Position numbers and translations under genes: made by a program. 64,000 nucleotides of DNA, taken from contig CALCYT010000046.1 in assembly GCA_937906455.1 (NCBI GenBank), positions 62,001 to 126,000 on the forward strand. Reading direction: 5' to 3'. How positions within the stretch are numbered: position 1 is the first letter of the stretch; the number at the start of each line of letters is the position of its first letter. Positions 9,582 through 18,962 of the stretch are shown piece by piece. Source of the stretch: an uncultured Bacteroidales bacterium (GTDB lineage Bacteria; Bacteroidota; Bacteroidia; Bacteroidales; F082). The notes below the pieces were generated by a model. The model saw only the letters and a program-made list of their open reading frames with translations, made no database searches and was not told the origin of the DNA.

Positions 9582-10650
9582 TTAATTTAAATTCAGCTTG
9601 AGTGAACAGCTTCCACTGGGCTTTGGTGCGGATGAGATTATGATTGTGGTATTTAATCTTATAATAGGTGTCGCCGTTGATGTAATCCGCTAAGAATCTT
9701 ACAGTTTGCATGTAAGGAAACAGCATTGCGGCATATGGAAGGTGCCCTTTTTCAATAGGAAGAAGGAAGTCTTTCGTGCTTTCAAGATAACCCTTCGTGA
9801 ACGCCTCGAAAATCTCCATGTTGAAATCAATTTTGTCGAGATTCGGTTCGTCTTCATTGCTTGTGTTCGCCGCTGTTCGTAGGAAATCACCGTAATCGGA
9901 GAAGACAAAACTCGGCATCACAGTGTCTAAGTCGATGATACACAACATATTACCATCTTTATCGAAAAGCATGTTATTGACTTTAGTGTCGCAATGGCAG
10001 ATACGTTTCGGGAGCTTACCTTCACGGAAGAGACGCTCTCCAAGAGTCATTTTCTCTTCACGTTTGAAGATTTCGTCAAGATAATACTGAACTTCTGCAA
10101 CACGTCCCATATTGTCGGCGGTCACAGCATCGCGAAGCTGACGTAGTCGGAATTCAATGTTATGAAAATCAGGGATAATCTCACCTATAGGCTCCTCCAA
10201 GTCTGAAAGCAGATACTCGAACTCGCCGAACGATTTTCCGGCAAGGTAAGAATAATGAGGATTGACGGTCTGACAAGTGACCGAATCAGCAACAAAATCC
10301 ATCAGACGCCAATATTTTCCGCCCTCTTTCTTCCCGTCATTTCGACCGACCGAAGGGAGTGGAGAAATCTCCTCCATATAATAAAGTTTCTTTGATTTCG
10401 CAGGATAAAAATGAAGCGTTTTCATACCTTTTGCTCTAAGATGATTCGTCACCTTATTGATGTTATCCATGAGCATGTCAACATCTTGAAACACAGCGTT
10501 ATTGATGCGCTGGAGCACATATTTCGGTTTGTCGGAGCCTTCCACAAACACTTTATAAGTGTCGTTGATTAGCCCCTCGCCCATCGGCGTCACGGCAGTC
10601 ACTTTCTCTTCGATTTCGAATCTTGAGACGATATCTTTTAGCTTTTCCAT
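9574..10650 (-). CDS. Phosphotransferase, NahK / MdsC-like HexNAc 1-kinase
   Basis: 358 residues, aminoglycoside-phosphotransferase fold. The catalytic loop CHCDTKVNNMLFD is at about 216-228 and the metal motif IIDLDTVMPS at about 238. This form resembles N-acetylhexosamine 1-kinase (NahK); Bacteroides homologues were historically labelled mucin desulfatase MdsC. Likely reaction: ATP + GlcNAc/GalNAc to HexNAc 1-phosphate, an inference from the motif and from the neighbouring GH109 gene. Residues about 94-105 (SPLPSVGRNDG) are encoded by a half palindromic repeat, and the last residues SH plus the TAG stop come from heptamers. Confidence 0.75.
   Translation of the reverse strand: MEKLKDIVSRFEIEEKVTAVTPMGEGLINDTYKVFVEGSDKPKYVLQRINNAVFQDVDMLMDNINKVTNHLRAKGMKTLHFYPAKSKKLYYMEEISPLPSVGRNDGKKEGGKYWRLMDFVADSVTCQTVNPHYSYLAGKSFGEFEYLLSDLEEPIGEIIPDFHNIEFRLRQLRDAVTADNMGRVAEVQYYLDEIFKREEKMTLGERLFREGKLPKRICHCDTKVNNMLFDKDGNMLCIIDLDTVMPSFVFSDYGDFLRTAANTSNEDEPNLDKIDFNMEIFEAFTKGYLESTKDFLLPIEKGHLPYAAMLFPYMQTVRFLADYINGDTYYKIKYHNHNLIRTKAQWKLFTQAEFKLSH
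10336..10370 (-). repeat. Palindromic element half copy inside the NahK-like gene
   Basis: GTCATTTCGA followed by the GGAGTGGAGAAATC core, read in frame as part of the kinase at residues about 94-105. Confidence 0.85.
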
Positions 10651-10731
10651 TATAAATTTTTTGTAAAATTAGAAAATTTTATCGCACGAATAAAAAAAAT
10701 TTGTATTTTTACCAAATAAAATTTTCGTAAA

Positions 10732-12138
10732 ATGAGAAAGATTGCATTGACAATAATGGTGGTGCTCATCATAGTGATGAGCGGCTGCAGATGTGACAAC
10801 AGAGATGGCAAGAGCTATCAGATTAAGGACAACGTCATCGTTTTTGACGAGCCGCAACGTGTTGACGGACAGACGAGTATGCTACAGTTTGCTGCCGAGC
10901 CTATTGAGAATGTCCGCATCGGATTCATCGGCCTCGGCATGCGTGGTCCCGACGCCGTTTATCGGATGACATTCATCGACGGCGTGGAGATAGTGGCGTT
11001 GTGCGACCTCCTTCAGGAGAACGTCGATAAGGTGCAAAGCGGCATTCTGGAGGCGAAAGGACTGCCGCGAGCCGCCGAATATGTTGGTGAGACGGCTTAT
11101 CAGCAGCTATGTGAGCGCGACGACATCGACCTCGTTTACATATGCACCAACTGGCAGACACATGTCCCGATGGCTGTCTATGCCATGCAACACGGCAAAC
11201 ACGTCGCCGTGGAGGTGCCTGCAGCCACATCGATAGAAGAATGCTGGAAGCTCGTCGATGTATCAGAACAGACGCGCAGACACTGCATGATGCTTGAAAA
11301 CTGCTGCTACGACTTCTTCGAGATGACGGCTCTCAACATGGCGCAACAAGGCTTGTTCGGCGAGGTGATTCACGGCGAAGGCGCATATATCCATAACCTT
11401 GAACCGTATTGGCATGAGTATCAAGGCAATTGGCGTCTTGAGTTCAACCAGAAACACGGTGGCGACGTGTATGCCACCCACGGCCTCGGCCCTGTCTGCC
11501 AGGTGCTCGACATCCATCGCGGCGACCGCATGGAATACCTCGTCTCAATGAGCACCCCTTCGTACAACGGCAAGAAAATAGCCAAAGAGATGATGGGCGT
11601 TGACGAGTTCGCGAACGGCGACATGACCACCACCATGATTCAGACCAACAAAGGCAAGACCATACTCATTGAGCATGACGTGTACGACTATCGCCCTTAC
11701 AACAGATTATATCAGCTCACCGGCACCGAAGGCTTTGCAAACAAATATCCCATCGAAGGCTTCACCGTGCTCGAAAAGAATCTGCCTGAGGGCTTCCTCG
11801 CCGACGGACAGCATCTGAATCCTCATGGCTTCGCGCCGAAGGATGTCCGCGACAAACTCATGGACGAGTACCTCCACCCTGTCGCCAAGGAGATTGAGGA
11901 GAAAGCCAAGGAGGTGGGCGGTCACGGCGGCATGGACTTCATTATGGACTACCGTCTGATTTATTGTCTGCATAACGGTCTGCCGCTTGACGAGGACGTT
12001 TACGACGCTGCCGAATGGTCGTGCATAGGCGAGCTGACACGCGCATCCATCGAGAACCACGGCATGCCGGTGAAGATGCCTGACTTCACAAGAGGCGAAT
12101 GGGATAAGGTGAAAGGATATAAACATGCGATGAAGTAG
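10732..12138 (+). CDS. GH109-like alpha-N-acetylgalactosaminidase, lipoprotein
   Basis: 468 residues. The lipoprotein signal MRKIALTIMVVLIIVMSGC is followed by a Gfo/Idh/MocA Rossmann domain (VRIGFIGLGMRG at 61-72; VAVEVPAATSIEECW). Downstream segments WRLEFNQKHGGDVYATHGLG and RGDRMEYLVSMSTPSYNGK are characteristic of glycoside hydrolase family 109. GH109 enzymes use bound NAD to cleave terminal alpha-GalNAc by oxidation, elimination and re-reduction. Predicted periplasmic or surface lipoprotein. It is divergent from the NahK-like kinase across 81 AT-rich bases. Its TAG stop begins a heptamer array. A plain oxidoreductase is the alternative, less likely given the GH109-specific segments. Confidence 0.85.
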   Translation: MRKIALTIMVVLIIVMSGCRCDNRDGKSYQIKDNVIVFDEPQRVDGQTSMLQFAAEPIENVRIGFIGLGMRGPDAVYRMTFIDGVEIVALCDLLQENVDKVQSGILEAKGLPRAAEYVGETAYQQLCERDDIDLVYICTNWQTHVPMAVYAMQHGKHVAVEVPAATSIEECWKLVDVSEQTRRHCMMLENCCYDFFEMTALNMAQQGLFGEVIHGEGAYIHNLEPYWHEYQGNWRLEFNQKHGGDVYATHGLGPVCQVLDIHRGDRMEYLVSMSTPSYNGKKIAKEMMGVDEFANGDMTTTMIQTNKGKTILIEHDVYDYRPYNRLYQLTGTEGFANKYPIEGFTVLEKNLPEGFLADGQHLNPHGFAPKDVRDKLMDEYLHPVAKEIEEKAKEVGGHGGMDFIMDYRLIYCLHNGLPLDEDVYDAAEWSCIGELTRASIENHGMPVKMPDFTRGEWDKVKGYKHAMK

Positions 12139-12170
12139 CTGTTAGCTATTAGCCATTAGCTATTGATACA
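12136..12170 (+). repeat. Heptamer array at GH109 gene 3' end
   Basis: TTAGCTA, TTAGCCA, TTAGCTA and TTGATAC units. The GH109 stop codon is the first TAG of the array. Confidence 0.85.
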
Positions 12171-12210
12171 GACTAAAAATAATAACATTCTAAACTAAAA
12201 ATAAAACATC

Positions 12211-12756
12211 ATGAAAAAGAAATTCGTATGTCCTATTTGTGGCTATGTCCATGAAGGAGATGAGGCTCCTGAGAGATGTCCTCAGTGCAAGCAAATTGTT
12301 GAATGGAAGGTTCTCGATGAGAGCGCGAAACTCAACTTTGTGACTGAACATGTTATCGGTATCGCCAAGGGTACCGGTGACGAGATGATTAAAGACTTGA
12401 ACGCCCAGTATATGGCAGAAGCCACCGAGGTCGGTATGTATCTGGCGATGGCTCGTCAGGCCGACCGCGAGGGTTATCCTGAGATTGCTGAGGCTTTCAA
12501 GCGTTATGCCTTTGAGGAGGCTGACCACTGCTCACGTTTCGCCGAGCTTCTCGGTGAGGTGGTGTGGGACACCAAGACCAATGTTTACAAGCGCATGGTG
12601 GCCGAATGTGGCGCCTGCGAGGAGAAGATGCGCATAGCGCGTATTGCCAAAGAACGCAACCTTGACGCCATCCACGACACAGTGCATGAGATGGCAAAAG
12701 ACGAGGCTCGCCACGGTAAAGGCTTCGAAGGGCTGTACAACAGATACTTCAAGTAA
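12211..12756 (+). CDS. Rubrerythrin with N-terminal rubredoxin-like domain
   Basis: 181 residues. Cys7, Cys10, Cys23 and Cys26 form the rubredoxin-type Fe(Cys)4 site (CPIC ... CPQC). A four-helix ferritin-like domain follows, with di-iron ligands in [24 protein letters not shown] and [10 protein letters not shown]. The rubredoxin-first order is that of reversed rubrerythrins, which act as NAD(P)H-linked peroxidases in anaerobes. A cytosolic role in peroxide and oxygen defence is expected. It stands alone after a heptamer array and is followed by a small palindrome. Confidence 0.92.
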   Translation: MKKKFVCPICGYVHEGDEAPERCPQCKQIVEWKVLDESAKLNFVTEHVIGIAKGTGDEMIKDLNAQYMAEATEVGMYLAMARQADREGYPEIAEAFKRYAFEEADHCSRFAELLGEVVWDTKTNVYKRMVAECGACEEKMRIARIAKERNLDAIHDTVHEMAKDEARHGKGFEGLYNRYFK

Positions 12757-12999
12757 ACAACAGGATGACAATGAGATTCCTCGCTCCGCTCGGAAGGGGA
12801 ATCTCTTTAGTGGAGTGTGGAGTAACACGAACTCTGTCATTGCTACTAACACCGGCTTTGTGGCGGTTCGCGAGGGTCACCCGCATAACCGCGTGTGATG
12901 CAATTGCTCCGACAAATGACACTGCAAAGACAGCGAAATTATTTTACAAATAATAAAAAAAACGAAATTATTTATAATAAACGACGTTTACATCATTTT
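12757..12999. other. Non-coding gap with a palindrome
   Basis: GAGATTCC (12773-12780) and GGAATCTC (12798-12805) form an inverted repeat with a CGCTCCGCTCGG core, a diverged relative of the palindromic element and perhaps a terminator for the rubrerythrin gene. The rest is A/T-rich towards 13000. I see no gene here. Confidence 0.5.
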
Positions 13000-15900
13000 T
13001 CAATAGCTGTACCCCTTACCTATCTGCACTTTCTCTGTCGGATAATGTCCGAGATAGACGAGGCCGAGTGTGCCGTCGATGGCAATCTTGTCGCCTGCCG
13101 ATAGTTTATGGCCGTTCAGCTCGGCGCAATGATGTTCGTCGTCAACCATAAGCTCCACGCAGCTCACCACACACACCTTGCCGAGACGCACCGCGGTGAC
13201 GGCGGCATGTGAGGTGGCGCCACCACGTGCCGTAAGCAGTCCGTCGCAGTCGAAGATGAGACTGATGTCGTCGGGGACGGTGTCGGGGCGCACAAGAAGC
13301 ACGTTGTCGTCAGGATTTTGTTCGCGTAACGTCTTGATATCGTTCTCGTTAAACGCCACGAACCCATTCATGGCACCACCGCCTATGCCCATACCGCGTC
13401 CTATCTGTCGCATCTCCTGCGGCGACTGCACGAAGGCGTTGACGGTGCTCTCGAGCTTCAAATCCTGGTCACGAATCTGAAGTATATGGAAATCTTCGGC
13501 TTTGTCCGACTCAAAGGTGAACTCCATCTCTTGCGGGCTGTAGCCGAGGTCTTCGGTAAGAATCTTGGCGATAGAGTAAATCTTCTTGTATATCTCTGGC
13601 AGCAGTGTCTGCATCGACGGGCCTTCGAGGTTAGCCGCCTTACGTTGCGTCTCGCCTATGGGCAGCGGTTTCACCAATCCTCCAACGATGTCTTCGCCTT
13701 GGCTGCGCATGGTGAAGTCGCCGTACAGATGCACGCCGGGACGCTCGCGATGCGGGTTTTGGGTGAACACCACGCCGGTGCCCGACACTTCGCTGATGTT
13801 GCCGAATATCATCTGCTGCACTATGACGGCGGTGCCCCAGTTCTCCGAGATTCCAAGATGCCTGCGATATGCCAGCGCGCGCTCGGAGTTCCATGAGTCG
13901 AACACCATATTCACGCAATCGACAATCTGCTTGAACGGGTCTTGCTCAAGCACAACACCTTGGTTTTCAAGTATTTTCTTGTAAGAATAAGCCATCTCGC
14001 GCATCTGTTCCTCACTGAAATCGACTTTCTGCCTGACGTTGTAAATCGTCTTGAATGTGTTTATCTCCTCGTCGAATACGTCACGATGAATGCCTTTCGC
14101 CATGCCCCAGCTCTGCAGGAAACGGCGGTAAGAGTCCCAGATAGCCCATGCCTTGTCGTGATTTTTCGCTATTTTCTCTACCAAATCGTCGTTCAGTCCC
14201 ACGTTTAAGAAGGTGTCCATCGCCCCCGGCATCGAGATGGCGGTGCCTGAGCGCACCGACACCAACAGCGGCGACTCCGGATTGTTGAACTTCCTGCCCG
14301 ATATCTGCTCCAACTCGGCTATATATTTCCTTATCATCCCGTGAATCTCGGTTCTCAGCTCCGGAATGGTGTTGATGGTCTCGTTGCGTCTGAACGCCTC
14401 AGTGGTGATGACGAAGCCAGGCGGCACCGGCAAACCCTTGAGATACAACGTCTTGAGGTTGTTCGCCTTGTTGCCGATAAACACCTGGTTATCCATCTTC
14501 GGCGTGGCATCCCAAAACGGACTCACCAGCATCTCGGAGTTATATGTCATGATGTCGCTGATGAGCTTAGGGTCGAGCGTCGATTCCATGGTTCTCAATG
14601 AGTTAAGTATGCGTCCGATGAAATTGTCCAACGGCTGCATCAGGAAGGCGTCAGACAGCAGGTCACGATGAAACTCCTCCGATTTCTTGCTTATCAGGGC
14701 AGCCATGTCGCGCTCGTTGAGTTTCTTGTCGGGGTCGAAAAGCTGAGGTATGACGACCTTGAGCGGATATTCATACGATTTTATGAAGAATTTGATGATG
14801 ATGCGTCTAACGTCTTCAGCAATGAACTGGAAGATGTTGATGTATTGGCCGAACGAGAAGCTCCGTGACATCAGGCTATAACGCAGCATGTCGAGTTTCT
14901 GGTTGAAGCTCTGGTTGGTGATGCCGTCGAGTGCCAGACCGTCGCGAAAATAACTCAGGATATGGTAAATCTGATTGAGCGTGCGTTCTGAGACATATTC
15001 GAGGTTGATGCTCTGCACCACCTTTTCCATCAGCTGGGTGGCGACACGTTCAAGCCTGAATGTCAGGCCCATAGCCTCGAATTTGTTCTCACGGTAAGTG
15101 CCGTACATCGAAGGGATTCCGATGGCGATGTGGCGTTTGTGATAAATATTTTCCCACCCCTCGCTCTGCTCGGGGTTGAAAATCACGCCTTTCAGCTTCT
15201 CCATGAAGGCGTAAATCATCGTTATCGACTTGTCCCAATCCTTTGATTTATAAGCCTTTTCAAATTCATCAATCTCATCGTCGGAAATGAAAGGATAGTT
15301 GCGCAGATAAGCGAAAATGTTCACCGACTCGAAACTGTATTTCTCACGAAGATAAGCGTAAAGGTCGCGTATATCCATAAGTCGTTGATGCTCACGGTCA
15401 TATATGTCTGCATCCAGTTTTATGCGGTCGTCAGCCTTCTTGATGAGGCTTTCGTAATCGTCGCGCGAGAGCATCAGCACATCCTCGGGGTTGAGGCTTG
15501 AAATCTCGCACATCGTCAGCACGAGGTTATGGATATGTATGAAATACTCGCTCTCCTTGTCGATTGCCTCGAAGACATTTTGCGGCAAAAGCGGCTTCAA
15601 ATCGTTGACATTGCCGTCGCTCCAGAACTTGAACACGTCGAATGTCAGGTCGATGAGGGTGTTGTTGCTCTCGGTGTGCACCTGTTTGCGCAGGAAATGC
15701 ACGAGTTTGTCCTGTCGCAGACCTATCTCGTCCATGTTGGTGGTGACGTTACGAATCTCGCCCTCCGCCCCTATCTCGTTGAAATACACGGGGAAAATGC
15801 GCGCCAGCTGTTTCACCTTCTTATAATACGGCGTGATGTTTGAGTTCAGAATCTTGGTGATTTCACGCTGGAAGAGGTCAGTGTCGCTGAGGAAGATACC

Positions 15901-17199
15901 GCCAAGTTTCAGGTTGACAATCAACGATGAGAGTAGCTTCTCCAATGGTGTTTTCGAATATTCGATAAGCTCCAGCCACACGCGGATGTTCTTGATATGG
16001 TCTTTGTTCACCGACAGTTGCCAGTCCTCGTTCACAAACACGTTGCCCGGCGTGACGAAGCCGAATTCGATGAGACGTTTCTCGAAATGGTTCACTATGT
16101 CCTTCATCTCGGTGTCGTCCACATCGATGATTTTCTTGCCTAAAGTGAGCTGGAAGTCGAGCACTGCCGATGTGTAGTTCTTGCGCAGTTCCCTCGCGAG
16201 GTCGAAAACGGTGTCGATGAAAGGTTTCAGTTCGTTTTGCGGCATCTCGTCAATGGCGTCGCGCATCATGCGGTCCATATTCCAGATCAGACGCTCGCGC
16301 TGGCTCTCCATACCAGGTATGTGCAACAGATAAAACACATAATGGAACTTCGTGATGAACGGCCCGAACAGCCTCTCCGACTCGGTGAAACGCTTCGCAA
16401 CCTGTTCATAATGAGGCATCTGCGACAAGACGTCCCAAGTGTCGGCGGCGGCCAAATCGGCGTTCAGTCGCTCGAAATAGGGCTTCCCGACTTCTTCAAC
16501 AATCACGTTTCTCTCGTCTTCCGAAAGGATTTCCGCATTCTCCGAAACCCAATTCTCCACCTCTGACGTCGATTGCCAATAACGGTAGTTTTCCTGCAAC
16601 ATCAGACGCAGAATATGGCAAGCCGCATCGGTAAATCTCCCATCTTTCACTACGTTGTCAAGATAACGCTCGGCATGCTTAGTCGCAAGGATATAGCAAT
16701 CCTTGTTATTTTCAAATCTATCATCTAAAATATTGAACGCCAGATCTATCATTCTGTCTCCTGTCTCCTGTCTTCTGGCTTCTAAATCAATAAACTCCAT
16801 CAGTGTTACCACGATGTTAAGTCTCAGTTTCAACGACACTTCCGGTGTCAGCAGGCTTCGCATCATCTCGAGTGGCAGTTTCAGCGTGTCAGCCGGCACG
16901 TCGTCGCGGGTGTAGAACCAGAAGTCGTCAAGTAACATCTTGCGCAGCTCCTCTGTCACGAAGGTATGGTTCGACAGCGGATGATGATATTCCGTGATGC
17001 ACTCCGATGCTCTTTTGTTGATGCCGAAGTAATTGGCACTCAACGCGATAAACGCTTTATACTCTTCCGGGATGAAAATGTCTTTATAACGTGTCTGCGC
17101 CAGATTGGCCTCCAGCGCCTGTGATTTGAAAGTCTCGCCGCAGTTGTTCTCCGAAGATTGTGAAATTTGTGATTCCATTATAGAAGTTATTTTTTGCAA
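13000..17199 (-). CDS. Large PEP/pyruvate-dikinase-like protein lacking the PEP-binding barrel
   Basis: 1399 residues. The first 900 or so are not recognised (helical, charged). From about 905 a PPDK-type ATP-grasp domain begins (NKANNLKTLYLKGLPVPPG; then SVRSGTAISMPGAMDT; ISEVSGTGVVFTQNP). The phosphohistidine domain follows (GGATSHAAVTAVRLGK, His about 1331) and the protein ends 68 residues later. Canonical PPDK and PEP synthase continue into a C-terminal TIM barrel that binds PEP/pyruvate; that barrel is absent. ATP-dependent autophosphorylation of the His is plausible, but the acceptor is unknown. Residues about 138-149 (EARRQETGDRM) are encoded by a heptamer array. Confidence 0.7.
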   Translation of the reverse strand: MQKITSIMESQISQSSENNCGETFKSQALEANLAQTRYKDIFIPEEYKAFIALSANYFGINKRASECITEYHHPLSNHTFVTEELRKMLLDDFWFYTRDDVPADTLKLPLEMMRSLLTPEVSLKLRLNIVVTLMEFIDLEARRQETGDRMIDLAFNILDDRFENNKDCYILATKHAERYLDNVVKDGRFTDAACHILRLMLQENYRYWQSTSEVENWVSENAEILSEDERNVIVEEVGKPYFERLNADLAAADTWDVLSQMPHYEQVAKRFTESERLFGPFITKFHYVFYLLHIPGMESQRERLIWNMDRMMRDAIDEMPQNELKPFIDTVFDLARELRKNYTSAVLDFQLTLGKKIIDVDDTEMKDIVNHFEKRLIEFGFVTPGNVFVNEDWQLSVNKDHIKNIRVWLELIEYSKTPLEKLLSSLIVNLKLGGIFLSDTDLFQREITKILNSNITPYYKKVKQLARIFPVYFNEIGAEGEIRNVTTNMDEIGLRQDKLVHFLRKQVHTESNNTLIDLTFDVFKFWSDGNVNDLKPLLPQNVFEAIDKESEYFIHIHNLVLTMCEISSLNPEDVLMLSRDDYESLIKKADDRIKLDADIYDREHQRLMDIRDLYAYLREKYSFESVNIFAYLRNYPFISDDEIDEFEKAYKSKDWDKSITMIYAFMEKLKGVIFNPEQSEGWENIYHKRHIAIGIPSMYGTYRENKFEAMGLTFRLERVATQLMEKVVQSINLEYVSERTLNQIYHILSYFRDGLALDGITNQSFNQKLDMLRYSLMSRSFSFGQYINIFQFIAEDVRRIIIKFFIKSYEYPLKVVIPQLFDPDKKLNERDMAALISKKSEEFHRDLLSDAFLMQPLDNFIGRILNSLRTMESTLDPKLISDIMTYNSEMLVSPFWDATPKMDNQVFIGNKANNLKTLYLKGLPVPPGFVITTEAFRRNETINTIPELRTEIHGMIRKYIAELEQISGRKFNNPESPLLVSVRSGTAISMPGAMDTFLNVGLNDDLVEKIAKNHDKAWAIWDSYRRFLQSWGMAKGIHRDVFDEEINTFKTIYNVRQKVDFSEEQMREMAYSYKKILENQGVVLEQDPFKQIVDCVNMVFDSWNSERALAYRRHLGISENWGTAVIVQQMIFGNISEVSGTGVVFTQNPHRERPGVHLYGDFTMRSQGEDIVGGLVKPLPIGETQRKAANLEGPSMQTLLPEIYKKIYSIAKILTEDLGYSPQEMEFTFESDKAEDFHILQIRDQDLKLESTVNAFVQSPQEMRQIGRGMGIGGGAMNGFVAFNENDIKTLREQNPDDNVLLVRPDTVPDDISLIFDCDGLLTARGGATSHAAVTAVRLGKVCVVSCVELMVDDEHHCAELNGHKLSAGDKIAIDGTLGLVYLGHYPTEKVQIGKGYSY
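16752..16784 (-). repeat. Heptamer array inside the dikinase-like gene
   Basis: On the minus strand the units GCCAGAA, GACAGGA, GACAGGA and GACAGAA follow one another at exactly 7 bp. They are read in frame, and this unit type contains no stop codon. Confidence 0.85.
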
Positions 17200-17225
17200 A
17201 GATAAAAAAAATTATTGTATCTTTG
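17194..17225 (+). promoter_or_regulatory. Promoter for gap
   Basis: TTG at 17194-17196 and TATCTTTG at 17218-17225, 21 bases apart. The ATG is at 17271. Confidence 0.65.
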
Positions 17226-17270
17226 CAGTTTGAATGATAAAGATTTTCAAAGGATTAAATTTTAAATAAT

Positions 17271-18278
17271 ATGGAAAAGATTAAAGTAGGTATCAACGGT
17301 TTCGGTCGTATCGGCCGTAACGTTTTTCGCATCTGCTGCGAGCGTCCCAACCTCGAAGTGGTGGGCATCAACGATTTGACAAGCACCAAAGTCTTGGCAC
17401 ATCTTCTGAAATACGATTCAACGCAGGGCAAGTTTCCCGGCACTGTCGATTATGATGAGACGGCCTTGATAGTCAACGGAGTACGTGTTCCTGTCACAGC
17501 CGAGCGCGCTCCTATCAACATCAAATGGAGCAAGACTCCTGATGTCGTCGTCGAGTCAACAGGTATCTTCCGCTCGAAGGAAAGCGCAAAAGGCGGCTAT
17601 GGCGACCATCTCAAGAACGGCGCCAAGAAAGTCATCCTCTCAGCTCCTTCAAAAGATAAAATCGATGCCACTATAGTGGTTGGTGTCAACAACAACGAGC
17701 TCACCGACGAGGTCGAATGCGTGTCAAATGCGTCATGCACAACAAACTGCCTTGCACCTGTCGCCAAGGTCTTGAACGACCGTTTCGGCATTGAGCAAGG
17801 TTATATCACCACCATCCACAGCTACACCAACGACCAGGTTATTTTGGACGGCCCGCACAGCGACCTTCGCCGCGCGCGCTCAGCCGCCTTGTCACAAATC
17901 CCGACCACCACAGGCGCAGCCAAAGCCGTGGGCATCGTCATCCCCGACCTCAACGGCAAACTCGACGGCATAGCGGTGCGCGTCCCGACGCCAACAGGCT
18001 CATTAGTTGACCTCGTGTGCACGCTGAAGACTGAAGCCACCAAGGAGCAGATCAACGCCGCCATGAGAGAGGCCGCAGAAGGCCCGATGAAAGGCGTCCT
18101 CGAATACACCGAAGACCCGATTGTGAGTGTCGATATCATCCACAACCCGCATTCGTCAATCTTCGATGCAGAAAGCACCATGGTGATGGGCAAGATGGTT
18201 AAAATACTGTCATGGTACGACAACGAATGGGGTTATTCCAACCGTATGGTTGACCTCATCGAGATGATGAAATACTAA
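17271..18278 (+). CDS. gap: Glyceraldehyde-3-phosphate dehydrogenase
   Basis: 335 residues, typical length. NAD-binding motif [17 protein letters not shown] at the N-terminus, catalytic Cys156 in [12 protein letters not shown], and the C-terminal [15 protein letters not shown]. It converts glyceraldehyde 3-phosphate, phosphate and NAD to 1,3-bisphosphoglycerate in glycolysis and works in reverse in gluconeogenesis. Single-gene unit with its own promoter and a clear intrinsic terminator. It is divergent from the dikinase-like gene. Confidence 0.97.
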   Translation: MEKIKVGINGFGRIGRNVFRICCERPNLEVVGINDLTSTKVLAHLLKYDSTQGKFPGTVDYDETALIVNGVRVPVTAERAPINIKWSKTPDVVVESTGIFRSKESAKGGYGDHLKNGAKKVILSAPSKDKIDATIVVGVNNNELTDEVECVSNASCTTNCLAPVAKVLNDRFGIEQGYITTIHSYTNDQVILDGPHSDLRRARSAALSQIPTTTGAAKAVGIVIPDLNGKLDGIAVRVPTPTGSLVDLVCTLKTEATKEQINAAMREAAEGPMKGVLEYTEDPIVSVDIIHNPHSSIFDAESTMVMGKMVKILSWYDNEWGYSNRMVDLIEMMKY

Positions 18279-18286
18279 ACAACATT

Positions 18287-18318
18287 AAGGGGTACCGAAT
18301 GACGGCACCCCTTTCCTT
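18287..18318 (+). terminator. Intrinsic terminator after gap
   Basis: AAGGGGT (18287-18293) pairs with ACCCCTT (18307-18313), with CCG/CGG pairing inside, followed by the pyrimidine run TCCTTT. Confidence 0.75.
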
Positions 18319-18351
18319 TAGATGTTATTAGGCATTGCTGGCCGACACATC

Positions 18352-18813
18352 TTAAATCTGCTTCAGCAGGTTCACCATCTCAATGGCGGTGGTCACTGCC
18401 TCAAAGCCTTTGTTACCCGATTTCGAGCCCGCGCGTTCCACTGCTTGCTCTATGCTGTCGGTGGTGAGAACGCCGAATATCACAGGCACCTCGGTCTGCA
18501 AGCCCACTGTGGCTATGCCTTTTGTGGCTTCATTCGCCACCATGTCGAAATGCGGTGTCGCACCACGTATTACCGCGCCGAGACATACCACGGCATCGTA
18601 CTTTTTGCTCTCCGCCATCTTCTTTGCCACAAGCGGAATCTCAAAAGCACCCGGAACCCAGGCCACATCAATGTTCTTCTCTTCTCCGCCGTGACGTTTG
18701 AAAGCGTCGATGGCACCACCAAGCAACTTGTTGGTGATGATTTCGTTGAAACGGCCGGCCACGATAGCAATCTTCTGACCCTCAGCCAATAATTTTCCTT
18801 CTAATGTTTTCAT
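18352..18813 (-). CDS. ribH: 6,7-dimethyl-8-ribityllumazine synthase
   Basis: 153 residues, typical for this cage-forming enzyme. It condenses 5-amino-6-ribitylaminouracil with 3,4-dihydroxy-2-butanone 4-phosphate. Motifs: [27 protein letters not shown] and [14 protein letters not shown]. Last gene of the riboflavin cluster, separated from ribBA by about 150 bases holding a palindromic repeat, so it may need its own promoter or be read through. Confidence 0.95.
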   Translation of the reverse strand: MKTLEGKLLAEGQKIAIVAGRFNEIITNKLLGGAIDAFKRHGGEEKNIDVAWVPGAFEIPLVAKKMAESKKYDAVVCLGAVIRGATPHFDMVANEATKGIATVGLQTEVPVIFGVLTTDSIEQAVERAGSKSGNKGFEAVTTAIEMVNLLKQI

Positions 18814-18846
18814 TTTTTTATAATTTAATGTTTATATTTCATTTTT

Positions 18847-18945
18847 GTCATTTCGAGCGTAACGAAGTGAAGTCGAGAAATCCTTTTTAGAATGAGCTTT
18901 TGCGAAAAAATGATTTCTCCACTCCGCTCCATTTCATTCCACTCC
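18847..18945. repeat. Palindromic element between ribBA and ribH
   Basis: Begins GTCATTTCGA and runs to GAGAAATCC; an inverted arm TGATTTCTCCACTCCGCTCC follows from 18911. The right terminus is diverged. Confidence 0.75.
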
Positions 18946-18962
18946 AGCCAAGATAACGAAAG

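Noticed and set aside
12644..12953. Small plus-strand frames after rubrerythrin
   Set aside because: They run out of the rubrerythrin gene in another frame and through a palindrome; no motif or promoter.
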